Source of the DNA: Lachnospira multipara LB2003
GTDB lineage: Bacteria > Bacillota > Clostridia > Lachnospirales > Lachnospiraceae
DNA length: 64,000 nucleotides
Assembly (NCBI RefSeq): GCF_000702205.1
Contig: NZ_JNKW01000001.1
Location: 124,001 to 188,000, forward strand
Direction of reading: 5' to 3'
Within the stretch, counting starts at the first letter, position 1. Each line of letters begins with the position of its first letter. This document shows positions 1-8,280 of the stretch, in pieces. A program made the translations under genes and the position numbers. The notes beneath the pieces were generated by a model. The model saw only the letters and a program-made list of their open reading frames with translations. It was not told the DNA's origin and searched no databases.

Positions 1-1
1 C

Positions 2-337
2 CAATATACTGAAGCACAGATGAAAAAAAGGGTGAATAAGGCCTGGCTGTCTATAAAGAAAAATAAAGGAATAGATATACTTTTGACTCATTCGCCAGCA
101 AAGGGTATTAATGATGGACCAGATCATGTACATACAGGTTTTGAGGCCTTTAATGAGCTTATAAACCGCTATAAACCTAAGTTTTTTATTCATGGTCATG
201 TTCATAAAAATTATATGACAAGCTTTACACAAACCTTTAAATTAAATGAGTATACAACAGTGGTTAATGGTTATGAGAGATGTATTGTTGAGTATGATGA
301 GAAAAATTGTACTGAAAATAATAACGAAGAAAAATAA
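2..337 (+). CDS. Metallophosphoesterase, C-terminal part (5' end outside window)
   Basis: This is the last 111 codons of a calcineurin-like metallophosphoesterase. The reading frame is open to the window edge (QYTEAQ precedes the first ATG at 20), so the ATG is internal and the true start lies upstream. Two late metal-binding motifs of the fold are visible: LLTHSPAKG, where the His is a metal ligand, and FFIHGHVHKNY, the GHxH motif that closes the dinuclear metal site. The family hydrolyses phosphoester bonds; the substrate cannot be told from this fragment. The charged tail (ENNNEEK) follows the domain directly, so no extra C-terminal domain is present. Confidence 0.8.
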   Translation, partial: QYTEAQMKKRVNKAWLSIKKNKGIDILLTHSPAKGINDGPDHVHTGFEAFNELINRYKPKFFIHGHVHKNYMTSFTQTFKLNEYTTVVNGYERCIVEYDEKNCTENNNEEK

Positions 338-345
338 TATACATC

Positions 346-374
346 TTGCATAAAAAATAGTTATTGTGTATAAT
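346..374 (+). promoter_or_regulatory. Sigma-A promoter of the 381-612 RNA
   Basis: TTGCAT (346-351), a 17-bp spacer and a perfect TATAAT (369-374) lie just after the phosphoesterase stop. Initiation is expected near 381. The first ORF is almost 500 bp downstream and beyond a terminator, so this promoter most likely serves a non-coding RNA. Confidence 0.7.
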
Positions 375-380
375 TCATTT

Positions 381-612
381 GTGAATAATTTACAAACAAG
401 TGTGTAGCAAAACATAATGTATGTAATTTAAAACTATATATGGGGTCGAATAAACTCGTGAGTATGATGTATTGGGGGAATATGGCAAGGAAAACCATAC
501 AGTACGGAATATTTAGGAGTTATTCATAAAGGTTTGTTTTAACGGGGACAGGAAAGAATCGTTAAAGGAAACCTAAGACATGGTGGGCAGGAAAAACCCA
601 CCATGTTTTTTT
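381..612 (+). ncRNA. Structured non-coding RNA, family not identified
   Basis: A stretch of about 230 nt between a consensus promoter and an intrinsic terminator has no credible ORF. Visible pairings are TATGG/CCATA (481-485 with 495-499), TTAACG/CGTTAA (539-544 with 560-565) nested inside AGGTTT/AAACCT (530-535 with 569-574), and the terminal hairpin. The segment TTAGG (513-517) could instead pair with CCTAA (572-576), competing with the outer helix. Purine-rich loops such as GGGGACAGGAAAG are typical of conserved RNA cores. It does not match what I know of SRP RNA, RNase P, tmRNA or 6S RNA. The raiA-motif RNA of Clostridia is one candidate, but I cannot confirm it by eye. Confidence 0.6.
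579..612 (+). terminator. Intrinsic terminator of the 381-612 RNA
   Basis: A perfect 9-bp stem CATGGTGGG/CCCACCATG (579-587 with 597-605), a 9-nt loop and seven T residues (606-612). Confidence 0.85.
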
Positions 613-728
613 ATGCAGTAAATGAATTGGTAAAAATTTAAATTTGGAGCTTTATAGTTCTAAATAGAGCTAAAGTATAGTATAAATTGCATAAATAATA
701 CATTAGAATTATTTATTCTTTGTAAAAT

Positions 729-803
729 AGTACCTATAAAATGTATATGGTACTAAAATACCATGGGAGTACAGTATCTTTTATAAATTTATATTGCTAG
801 AAT
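729..803 (+). promoter_or_regulatory. Pectate lyase promoter with three RGTACY sites
   Basis: Three GTAC-cored sites lie at 729-734 (AGTACC), 749-754 (GGTACT) and 768-773 (AGTACA), with starts 20 and 19 bp apart. An extended -10, TGC-TAGAAT (795-803), begins 25 bp after the last site's AGTAC. The -35 position (TATCTT, 775-780) is poor, which fits an activator-dependent promoter. The second pectate lyase gene has the same three sites at the same spacing and the same -10 context (3313-3387), so the array is very unlikely to be chance. The protein that binds it is unknown. Confidence 0.65.
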
Positions 804-864
804 GAAGCTGTTGTTGTTTTTATTGAATTCAAGAGTATTAACAAAAAATATGGGAGGCGAATTT

Positions 865-3105
865 ATGAAACTACCTAAGAATTCAATCAGCACAAAGTGC
901 TGGGCTATGGTACTTGCATTGGTAATGATGCTAAGTATTTTAATTCCAACTTCTCTATTACAGGCTAAGGCTGCAATAGGGAACATTACCTTGATAACTA
1001 GTTCTGGTTATCTTGAATCGGCTTATGCTACATGGAATCCAGTATCAGGAGCAGATTCATATAGTGTTTATGTTAAGAAGGCAAGTGCAGGGGATCAGTC
1101 TTATGTAAAGGTTGATAACGAATTAATTAGACACTATGGAAATTATGTAAGAGTAGACGTGTTAGGTTTAGAGCCAGGTAACTATAATTTAAAAATTGAG
1201 GCTAGTGGCTCAAATCAGACAAAGTCAGTTACAACATCATCACTTACAGTTACAGCACATGACCGTTCTGGTTTTGCTTTTGTATCTGGTAATGCTAATG
1301 GTGCTTACAATGCTAATGGTACTTTAAAGTCTAATGCAGTAGTTCTTTATATTACAGAAAATACTAAGAATACTGTTTCCCTTGACGTTGTAACAAGCTC
1401 AAAGGGTGCAACTACAAAGGCAGTAGGTTTACAGGCTATCTTAGATGCATACAAGAAGGGCTATGATTCTCGTCCACTTGATATTCGTCTTGTTGGTCAG
1501 ATTACAGATTTTGCTAGCATGATGGATGGAGATATCTTAATTAAGGGTTCAAGTTCATCAAATAGACTTGCTTGCGGTGTAACATTTGAAGGTGTTGGTG
1601 AAGATGCAACATGTGATGGTTGGGGTCTTCGTATTGCTAATGCTTCTAATGTTGAAGTAAGAAACCTAGGTTTTATGAACTGTAATTCAGGAGAAGGCGA
1701 TGATGTTGGTTTACAGCAGAATGATGATCACGTATGGGTTCACAATTGTGATTTCTTCTATGGTGATGCTGGTTCTGATGCAGATCAGGTAAAGGGTGAT
1801 GGTGCTCTTGATACTAAGACATCAAGCTATATTACACATTCATATAACCATTTCTATGACAATGGTAAGTGCAATCTTCAAGGCATGAAGTCAGAATCAA
1901 CTGAAAATTATATTACATATCATCATAACTGGTATGATCATTCAGATAGTAGACATCCAAGAATTCGTACTTGTACAGTACATATTTACAACAACTACTA
2001 TGATGGAAATGCTAAGTATGGCGTAGGTGCTACAATGGGTTGTTCAGTATTTGTTGAGAATAACTACTTTAGAAATTGTAAGTATCCAATGCTAAGCTCA
2101 ATGCAGGGCTCTGATATTGCTAATGGTACAGCTAATGCCACATTCTCAGGTGAAAATGGTGGTATTATTAAGTCTTATGGCAACACAATTGTAGGCGGTA
2201 AGGGCGTCATTACATATCAGCAGAATAGCCAGAGCTTTGATGTATATGAAGCAGCTTCAAGAAACGAGAAGATTTCATCATCCGTTAAAACAAAGCAGGG
2301 CTCTACAACATATAACAATTTTGATACTAATCAGTCACTTATGTATTCATATACAGTACAGTCACCAGAAGATGCTAAAAATGCAGTAGTTAAGTATGCT
2401 GGTAGAGTTAATGGTGGCGATTTTAAGTGGACATTTACTAGTGCAGATGATGAAAGCTACACAGTAAATACAGCACTTAAGGCTGCTTTATCAAATTATA
2501 AGACAAGTTTAGTCTCTGTAGGTGGAAGTGCTAAGGGTATAAATTACGATCCTGAAACAAAGGCACCAGAAGAGACAACAAAAAAAGAAGAGAATACAAC
2601 TCAAACAACAACACCAGAAACACAGCCAACTAAGGAAGAAACAACAAAGGCTAACACAGACGGAAAATCTACAAAGATTACATTAAATGCTAACGATTTA
2701 TCTGCTACAACAATTAAGTCTAATTTAACAAAGAATGGATTTAAGATTGTTGCTAACTCATCTAATGCAGTTAGTGTAGAAAATACATCTGTTAATTATA
2801 AGGGAATAAACTTTACAAAGCTAATTAACCTATCAGGTAAGGGAACTAATGCTTACCGTGGTATTGAATTTAAGGCTGCTGATGCATCAAAGGTTAGACT
2901 TTATGTTAAGACAGCTGGTAATAGTAAAGAAACAGTAGCTGTTCTTGATGCAAATGGAAATGTGATATCTTCAAAAACACTTTCAGCTAATAAGTTAGTA
3001 TCTGTTAATTTAACAGTTCCAAGTGAGGGTACATATTCAATTGTTTCAACAACAGGTGCAGTAGATATTTATTATGTAGAAGTAGAAAATGCATATGCAT
3101 ATTAA
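865..3105 (+). CDS. Secreted pectate lyase, family PL1
   Basis: Cleaves de-esterified polygalacturonate by Ca-dependent beta-elimination outside the cell. The ATG at 865 is chosen over one at 802 because GGGAGGCG sits just before it and a classic Sec signal peptide follows (residues 1 to about 37, ending LLQAKA). A right-handed beta-helix of family PL1 covers roughly residues 50-550. It includes the YITYHHNWYDH segment and the catalytic-region arginines in DSRHPRIR (about 360-367), then the HIYNNYYDG and VGATMG motifs. A Thr/Glu-rich linker (about 562-600) leads to a beta-sandwich-like C-terminal module (600-746), possibly carbohydrate binding. There is no membrane anchor, so it is probably released. 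It is a clear paralogue of the N-terminal half of the next gene. Confidence 0.93.
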   Translation: MKLPKNSISTKCWAMVLALVMMLSILIPTSLLQAKAAIGNITLITSSGYLESAYATWNPVSGADSYSVYVKKASAGDQSYVKVDNELIRHYGNYVRVDVLGLEPGNYNLKIEASGSNQTKSVTTSSLTVTAHDRSGFAFVSGNANGAYNANGTLKSNAVVLYITENTKNTVSLDVVTSSKGATTKAVGLQAILDAYKKGYDSRPLDIRLVGQITDFASMMDGDILIKGSSSSNRLACGVTFEGVGEDATCDGWGLRIANASNVEVRNLGFMNCNSGEGDDVGLQQNDDHVWVHNCDFFYGDAGSDADQVKGDGALDTKTSSYITHSYNHFYDNGKCNLQGMKSESTENYITYHHNWYDHSDSRHPRIRTCTVHIYNNYYDGNAKYGVGATMGCSVFVENNYFRNCKYPMLSSMQGSDIANGTANATFSGENGGIIKSYGNTIVGGKGVITYQQNSQSFDVYEAASRNEKISSSVKTKQGSTTYNNFDTNQSLMYSYTVQSPEDAKNAVVKYAGRVNGGDFKWTFTSADDESYTVNTALKAALSNYKTSLVSVGGSAKGINYDPETKAPEETTKKEENTTQTTTPETQPTKEETTKANTDGKSTKITLNANDLSATTIKSNLTKNGFKIVANSSNAVSVENTSVNYKGINFTKLINLSGKGTNAYRGIEFKAADASKVRLYVKTAGNSKETVAVLDANGNVISSKTLSANKLVSVNLTVPSEGTYSIVSTTGAVDIYYVEVENAYAY

Positions 3106-3121
3106 TTTAGTTTATAAGTAA

Positions 3122-3175
3122 TTACTTCTCCTAATAAAGAGGGATAAAAAGGATAACTTTTTATCCCTCATTTTT
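3122..3175 (+). terminator. Terminator with shared 15-nt 3'UTR element
   Basis: A 12-bp stem GAGGGATAAAAA/TTTTTATCCCTC (3139-3150 with 3158-3169) is followed by ATTTTT. Immediately 5' lies TTACTTCTCCTAATA (3122-3136), which recurs exactly before the terminator of the second pectate lyase gene (8012-8026). Confidence 0.85.
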
Positions 3176-3312
3176 ATTTGTTAACAAAAAGTTTATAGAT
3201 TGTTTTTACAAAATACAATTTACTTGTGCAACTTGTATAAAAATATAATAGATAATTAGTAAAAATTAAGGTATATTGATAACCCCTGAAAGTATGATTT
3301 GTTATAAAAACT

Positions 3313-3387
3313 GGTACTTTCAAAGAAATAATAGTACTAATAACCTATTACAGTACTATATTATATTTTATTAATAATTGCTAAAAT
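3313..3387 (+). promoter_or_regulatory. Second pectate lyase promoter with three RGTACY sites
   Basis: Sites GGTACT (3313-3318), AGTACT (3333-3338) and AGTACT (3352-3357) have the same 20/19-bp spacing as upstream of the first pectate lyase gene. The extended -10 TGC-TAAAAT (3379-3387) is at the same distance from the last site, within the shared context ATTGCTARAATRA. The rest of the 367-bp gap (3106-3471) holds the previous terminator, AT-rich sequence and a Shine-Dalgarno (GGGAGGAG) before the ATG at 3472. I see no other gene in it. Confidence 0.65.
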
Positions 3388-3471
3388 AATCACAATGGTG
3401 CACGGGAGGTTATATAAAGTGCACAAATAAATCTATAAACAGAAATAATTATATTTTGGGAGGAGATAATT

Positions 3472-6400
3472 ATGTCATGGTTTGCTAAAAAGGCAACTAA
3501 GGGAAAAGTTGCCGCTATTATGTCTGTTATTATGACTTTAACTGTTATTATAACAGCATCTATTGCAACTGCTAAAGCAGGTGTTAATGCAGTTGTATTC
3601 AATTTAACAGGGGGCTATTTTGAGTCAGCATATGCAAAATGGGGAGATGTAAGTGGTGCTGATGGATATGTAGCTTATGTTAAAAAAGATTCACAAGATG
3701 ATAATGAATACAAAAGAATTGATAACGAATTAATTAGAAAGTACAAAGACGGTTGGAGAGTCGATGCTCTTGGTTTACCAGCAGGTAATTATAATTTAAA
3801 GGTTGTACCTGTTGTTGGTGATAAAGAGATAGAAGAAAAAGCTGCTAAGACAGGTGCTATTAAGGTTGATGCATATGACAGATCTGGATTTGCTTTTTCA
3901 AAGGATTCTAAATATAAGACAGCATCTGGTGCATACAATGATGATGGTTCATTAAAGTCTGATGCAATTGTTCTTTATGTTTATGATGATACAGCTAAGA
4001 CTGTCACAGCTGATATTACAGTAGATAAAAAGGGTAAGAAGACTACATTTACAGGTTTACAGTCAATTATTGATGCTTATCAAAAGGGATGCGAGACAAG
4101 ACCTTTAGATATTAGAATTATTGGCAATATTACAGCTGATACAATTGATCATTTTAGTAGCAAGGAAGAAGGTATTCAAATTAAGGGTAAGAATGCTTAT
4201 TCTGAACTTGGTATTACTATTGAGGGTGTTGGTGAGGATGCATCTGTTTCAGGTTTTGGATTCTTACTTAGAAATGCAGCTAATGTGGAAATGAGAAATT
4301 TTTCAATTCTTAATTTCATGGATGATGGAATTTCACTAGATACTGAAAATGCAAATGTTTGGTTACATAACCTTGATTTATATTATGGCCAGGCTGGATC
4401 AGATTCTGATCAGGCTAAGGGAGATGGCTCAATAGATATTAAGGGTAATTCACAGTTTGTTACTGTATCTTATGTACACTTCTATGATTCAGGTAAATGC
4501 TCCCTTTGTGGTATGAAGTCTGAGTCAGGACCAAATTACATTACATATCACCATAATTGGTTTGATCATGCAGATTCAAGAATGGCAAGAATTAGAACAA
4601 TGTCAGTTCATCTTTATGATAATTACTATGATGGAAATTCAAAGTATGGTGTTGGTGTAACAACTGGTTCTTCAGCTTTTGTTGAGAATAACTACTTTAG
4701 AGGAGTAAATCATCCAATGCTTAGCTCAAAGCAGGGTACTGATGGATTAGATCCTAAGGGCACATTTTCAGGTGAAAATGGTGGTATTATTAAGGCATTT
4801 AATAATATTATGGTTGATTCTGGTAATGTAATTTATGCTAATACAGAGGATGGCAATTCTACAGATTTTGATGCTTATTTAGCTAGTGATAGAAATGAAG
4901 TATTAGCAAGTTCTTATAAGACAGTACAGGGTAACACTTCTTATGATAATTTTGATACTAGTAAAGATTTAGGTGTTAATCCACAAAAAATTGATGATGC
5001 TAGTGCAGTTCCAAGTATTGTTACAGCTTATGCTGGTAGCCAAGGTGGTGGTGTAATTGAGCATACATTTAGCGAAGCAGATGATGCAAGTTACACAATT
5101 GATAAGGAATTAAAGGCAGCAGTAACAGCTTATGTTAATACAGAACTTGTGGCAGTTAAGGGTACATCTTCTAGCAAAACATCTCCAACACAGGAAGAAA
5201 CTACAACTGCTATAGATGAAACAAAGCCACAGGAAACAAAACCACAAGAAACAAGCACACAAAAGCCTACAGAAGCTACAACAAAGGCTAATGAAGAAAC
5301 ACCTGCTGTTTCCGATGTTAAATATATTCATAATTTTACAACTGATGGTTTAAACAGTAATTTTTATAGTATTACAGGAAATTTGGCTAAGGACAAGGGT
5401 AGTGTAACTTATAATGGTTTAACTCTTACAACATGTCTTAAAATTGAATCAAGTACAAGTATTAAATTTAAGGCTCCATCAGATGGAAAATTAACACTTG
5501 TATCAGGTTATGCAAACAATAAGGATAAAAAGATTAAAGTTAACGGTAAAAAAATAAGCTCTAAGGGAAATATATTTACTATAGATATTAAAAAAGGTGA
5601 TGTAGAAATTACAAAGGGCGATTCATTAAATATTTATTATATGGCTTTTGTGACAGGTGAAGAAATTGAGACAAGCTCAAAGGAAGATGAGACAATAAAG
5701 CCTACAGAGACAACAAAACCTGAGGAAACAACAAAAGCTGAGGAAACAACAAAGGAAACAAAGACTGAGTCAAGCACAGAAGCTCAAACACAGCCAGATT
5801 ATTCACAAAAGGAAGTTATTCCTTTTGATGAATATAATAAAGCCAATACAACATATTCAGGAGCATATACAAGTTTAGCTGTTGCTAAGGATAGTGATTT
5901 TACTGATGCTATTTATGTTGATTCATCTGAAAAGATAATTGAGGCTATAAAGGCTGTAAAGCCTGGACAGGCAATTATTGTAAAACCAGGTAGATACAAA
6001 TTTGATGAAACAGTTCTTATTGAAGAATCAAATAGTGGTTTAAAGGGTTCAATGAAGATTTTAAGAGCTTCTAATAATGGTGAAGTTATTTTTGATTTTT
6101 CTTCAATGGAAGAACTTGGCTCTAATAGAGGTGTGGTACTTGATGCTGATTACTGGTATGTAAATGGTATTAGATTCTATGGTGCTGGTGATAATGGTAT
6201 GTTACTTTCAGGTAGCCACAATATAATTGAGGGATGTATATTTGAAGCTAATCATGATACTGGCTTACAGCTTTCAAGATATAATACAGATTATGCATCA
6301 GTTGATTTATGGCCTTCAAATAACCTAATTCTTAACTGTACATCATTTGATAATATGGATGTTAAGACACAGGAAAATGCTGATGGCTTTGCTGCAAAAT

Positions 6401-7965
6401 TAACTTGTGGCGAAGGTAATGTCTTTGATGGTTGTATTTCATATTGCAATTCAGATGATGGATGGGATTTATATGCTAAGGTAGCAACAGGTCCAATAGG
6501 TAAGGTAACAATTAGAAACTGTGTAGCTTTTAATAATGGTAAGACAACAGCTGGTACATCATTTGGTTCTGGTGATATGAATGGTTTTAAGCTTGGTGGT
6601 TCAGGCGTTGGAACAGCTCATACAGTATTTAACTGCCTTGCATTTAATAATGGTGCAACAGGATTTACAGATAATAATAATCCTTCAGATTTATCACTTG
6701 TAAATTGTACAGCAGCAGCTAATGGCAACGCAGGAAAAGGCAAGGGTAATTTTATTTGTTATAGATCTGCTAGTAATGCAACATATAGAAATTTAATTTC
6801 TTATGATAATGCAAAGAAACAAAGTGATAAGTTTAATGGCGTAATGGCAAATAGCACTTATTACACAAATAATAAATATTATTCAATTAATTCATCAATT
6901 GGTACAGCTCTTAAAAATAACGAAAAAGTAGGTGATGTTGTTACATTAAAGAATTCTGATTTTAAGAATACTGATAACAAGATTGATGTAACTGCAGATA
7001 TTAACAAATTATTTAGAACAAGCACAGGTACAGTAAATGTTAATGGTTTATATGAATCAGTAGGTGATATTAGTACTAGAGGTGCTAGATTTAATGTGGC
7101 ATCACAGATGCTAACAATTAATAACACAATTGTAGATGAAGAAAAAGAGACACAGCCAGAGACACAGTCTGAAACAAATACACAGACACAGCCAGAGACA
7201 CAGTCTGAAACAAATACACAGACAGAGCCTGAGACACAGTCTGAAACAAATACACAGGCAGAGCCTGAGACACAGTCTGAAACAAACACACAGGCACAGC
7301 CAGAAACACAGTCTGAGTCAACAACAGAAGCTACAAAGGCAGAGCCTGAGTCAACAACAGAAGCTACACAGGCAGTGGCTGCAGATGAGGATATTGTATA
7401 CGAAATGCTTGAAGGTAATAATGTAAATATTACTAATGACAAGAATTTAGTATTAAGATCAGCAGCAGATTATTCATTATTTGTTGGTGTTAAGGTTGAT
7501 GGTTCTTTTATTAGCAAGGATATTTATAAATCATATTCTGGCTCAACAGTTGCAGTTATACCTGCTAGTTTTTTAAAGACTTTAACAGTAGGAAATCATG
7601 AATTTGTTATTGTATCAAAGAACGGTAGTGCAACTGCTAATGTAAAGCTTAGTGAGAAAAAGGCTGAAGTTGCAGGAGATGAGGAAGTTGTTACTTTACC
7701 TGTTACAGATGAAGGTGAGGTGGCAGCTGATACAGGAGTAGTAGCAGCTGATACAGACCTAGTAGCAGATGCTGCGGCAGATGCAGTGGCAGAGGCTTAT
7801 GCTGCTAAGCTTAGTGCAGCTAAAAGTGCAGCTGATAAAGTAAGTACAACATCAACAGAAGAGTCTTCTAACACAGGAGATCGTAACGGATTAGTTATTT
7901 ATGTAATTATTTGCTTAATAGCTTTAGTGGTTGCTGTTGATAGAGTTTATAAAAAACAGTATTAA
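3472..7965 (+). CDS. Surface-anchored bifunctional pectate lyase, PL1-PL9
   Basis: A 1497-residue secreted enzyme with two lyase domains. In order: signal peptide (about 1-36); PL1 beta-helix (40-560) with ITYHHNWFDH and ARIRTMSVHLYDNYYDG; Thr/Glu/Gln linker (573-610); beta-sandwich module (617-735); second linker (736-780); and a PL9 domain (782-1219) recognised by NADGFAAKLTCGEGN, SDDGWDLYAK and NGFKLGGSG. A 12-residue repeat linker follows (1227-1286), then an Ig-like module (about 1306-1397) and an Ala/Asp-rich stalk. The C-terminus reads SSNTGD, one hydrophobic helix and VYKKQY. This resembles a cell-wall sorting signal without the LP of LPxTG, so wall attachment is plausible and membrane anchoring at least likely. 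In PL1 the segment MARIR replaces HPRIR of its paralogue, but both Arg residues remain. Both domains are predicted active on homogalacturonan. Confidence 0.93.
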   Translation: MSWFAKKATKGKVAAIMSVIMTLTVIITASIATAKAGVNAVVFNLTGGYFESAYAKWGDVSGADGYVAYVKKDSQDDNEYKRIDNELIRKYKDGWRVDALGLPAGNYNLKVVPVVGDKEIEEKAAKTGAIKVDAYDRSGFAFSKDSKYKTASGAYNDDGSLKSDAIVLYVYDDTAKTVTADITVDKKGKKTTFTGLQSIIDAYQKGCETRPLDIRIIGNITADTIDHFSSKEEGIQIKGKNAYSELGITIEGVGEDASVSGFGFLLRNAANVEMRNFSILNFMDDGISLDTENANVWLHNLDLYYGQAGSDSDQAKGDGSIDIKGNSQFVTVSYVHFYDSGKCSLCGMKSESGPNYITYHHNWFDHADSRMARIRTMSVHLYDNYYDGNSKYGVGVTTGSSAFVENNYFRGVNHPMLSSKQGTDGLDPKGTFSGENGGIIKAFNNIMVDSGNVIYANTEDGNSTDFDAYLASDRNEVLASSYKTVQGNTSYDNFDTSKDLGVNPQKIDDASAVPSIVTAYAGSQGGGVIEHTFSEADDASYTIDKELKAAVTAYVNTELVAVKGTSSSKTSPTQEETTTAIDETKPQETKPQETSTQKPTEATTKANEETPAVSDVKYIHNFTTDGLNSNFYSITGNLAKDKGSVTYNGLTLTTCLKIESSTSIKFKAPSDGKLTLVSGYANNKDKKIKVNGKKISSKGNIFTIDIKKGDVEITKGDSLNIYYMAFVTGEEIETSSKEDETIKPTETTKPEETTKAEETTKETKTESSTEAQTQPDYSQKEVIPFDEYNKANTTYSGAYTSLAVAKDSDFTDAIYVDSSEKIIEAIKAVKPGQAIIVKPGRYKFDETVLIEESNSGLKGSMKILRASNNGEVIFDFSSMEELGSNRGVVLDADYWYVNGIRFYGAGDNGMLLSGSHNIIEGCIFEANHDTGLQLSRYNTDYASVDLWPSNNLILNCTSFDNMDVKTQENADGFAAKLTCGEGNVFDGCISYCNSDDGWDLYAKVATGPIGKVTIRNCVAFNNGKTTAGTSFGSGDMNGFKLGGSGVGTAHTVFNCLAFNNGATGFTDNNNPSDLSLVNCTAAANGNAGKGKGNFICYRSASNATYRNLISYDNAKKQSDKFNGVMANSTYYTNNKYYSINSSIGTALKNNEKVGDVVTLKNSDFKNTDNKIDVTADINKLFRTSTGTVNVNGLYESVGDISTRGARFNVASQMLTINNTIVDEEKETQPETQSETNTQTQPETQSETNTQTEPETQSETNTQAEPETQSETNTQAQPETQSESTTEATKAEPESTTEATQAVAADEDIVYEMLEGNNVNITNDKNLVLRSAADYSLFVGVKVDGSFISKDIYKSYSGSTVAVIPASFLKTLTVGNHEFVIVSKNGSATANVKLSEKKAEVAGDEEVVTLPVTDEGEVAADTGVVAADTDLVADAAADAVAEAYAAKLSAAKSAADKVSTTSTEESSNTGDRNGLVIYVIICLIALVVAVDRVYKKQY
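7153..7332 (+). repeat. 36-bp tandem repeat encoding a 12-residue linker
   Basis: Five in-frame copies of a 36-bp unit encode QPETQSETNTQT and close variants; later copies have E for Q and A for T, and the last is degenerate. It lies between the PL9 and Ig-like modules. It keeps long false frames open on both strands. Unit number may vary between strains by slippage. Confidence 0.9.
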
Positions 7966-8011
7966 TAAAAAGATAAGTAAAGAGATTGTAGTTTAAATAA
8001 GGTTACAAGAT

Positions 8012-8060
8012 TTACTTCTCCTAATATATTGAAAACGGGGCTAATGCTCCGTTTTCTTTT
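8012..8060 (+). terminator. Terminator of the PL1-PL9 gene
   Basis: Stem GAAAACGG/CCGTTTTC (8031-8038 with 8049-8056) followed by TTTT. The 15-nt element TTACTTCTCCTAATA (8012-8026), shared with the first pectate lyase gene, precedes it. Confidence 0.8.
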
Positions 8061-8138
8061 GTTTAGAAGAAAATGATAAATAAAATTAATTGCTATATTG
8101 AAAACACAAAATTTTATGATAAAATATTGGAAAATAGC

Positions 8139-8167
8139 TTGTAAAAACCAAGTTATTATGATAATAT
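8139..8167 (+). promoter_or_regulatory. Promoter of asd
   Basis: TTGTAA (8139-8144), 17-bp spacer, TAATAT (8162-8167). The leader is about 105 nt. I see no lysine riboswitch or terminator hairpin in it. Confidence 0.55.
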
Positions 8168-8280
8168 TCTTTAGTGTAAAAACAAATGTCCGCCACACAA
8201 AGACAAGTTTTTGTTTGTAAATTTAAAAAAAGATTATGTAGTAGATGTCTAGTAAAAGTGGCAGAGGAAAGAGGTAGATA

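Noticed and set aside
381-612. c-di-GMP, glycine, THF or fluoride riboswitch
   Set aside because: None of the core sequences I know for these classes is present, and the RNA ends in its own terminator far from any gene.
7153-7332. CRISPR-like array of 36-bp units
   Set aside because: Units are contiguous without spacers and lie in frame within a coding region.
7136-7426. Second + frame through the same repeat
   Set aside because: Repeats in all frames stay open when one unit lacks stops; the His/Gln/Ser product is an artefact.
6879-7442. Long antisense frame (187 codons) under the pectate lyase linker
   Set aside because: It is kept open by the 36-bp repeat, has a low-complexity Ser/Val/Cys product and no ribosome site.
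8168-8280. Lysine riboswitch before asd
   Set aside because: The leader is only about 105 nt, with no terminator and no recognisable lysine-aptamer core.
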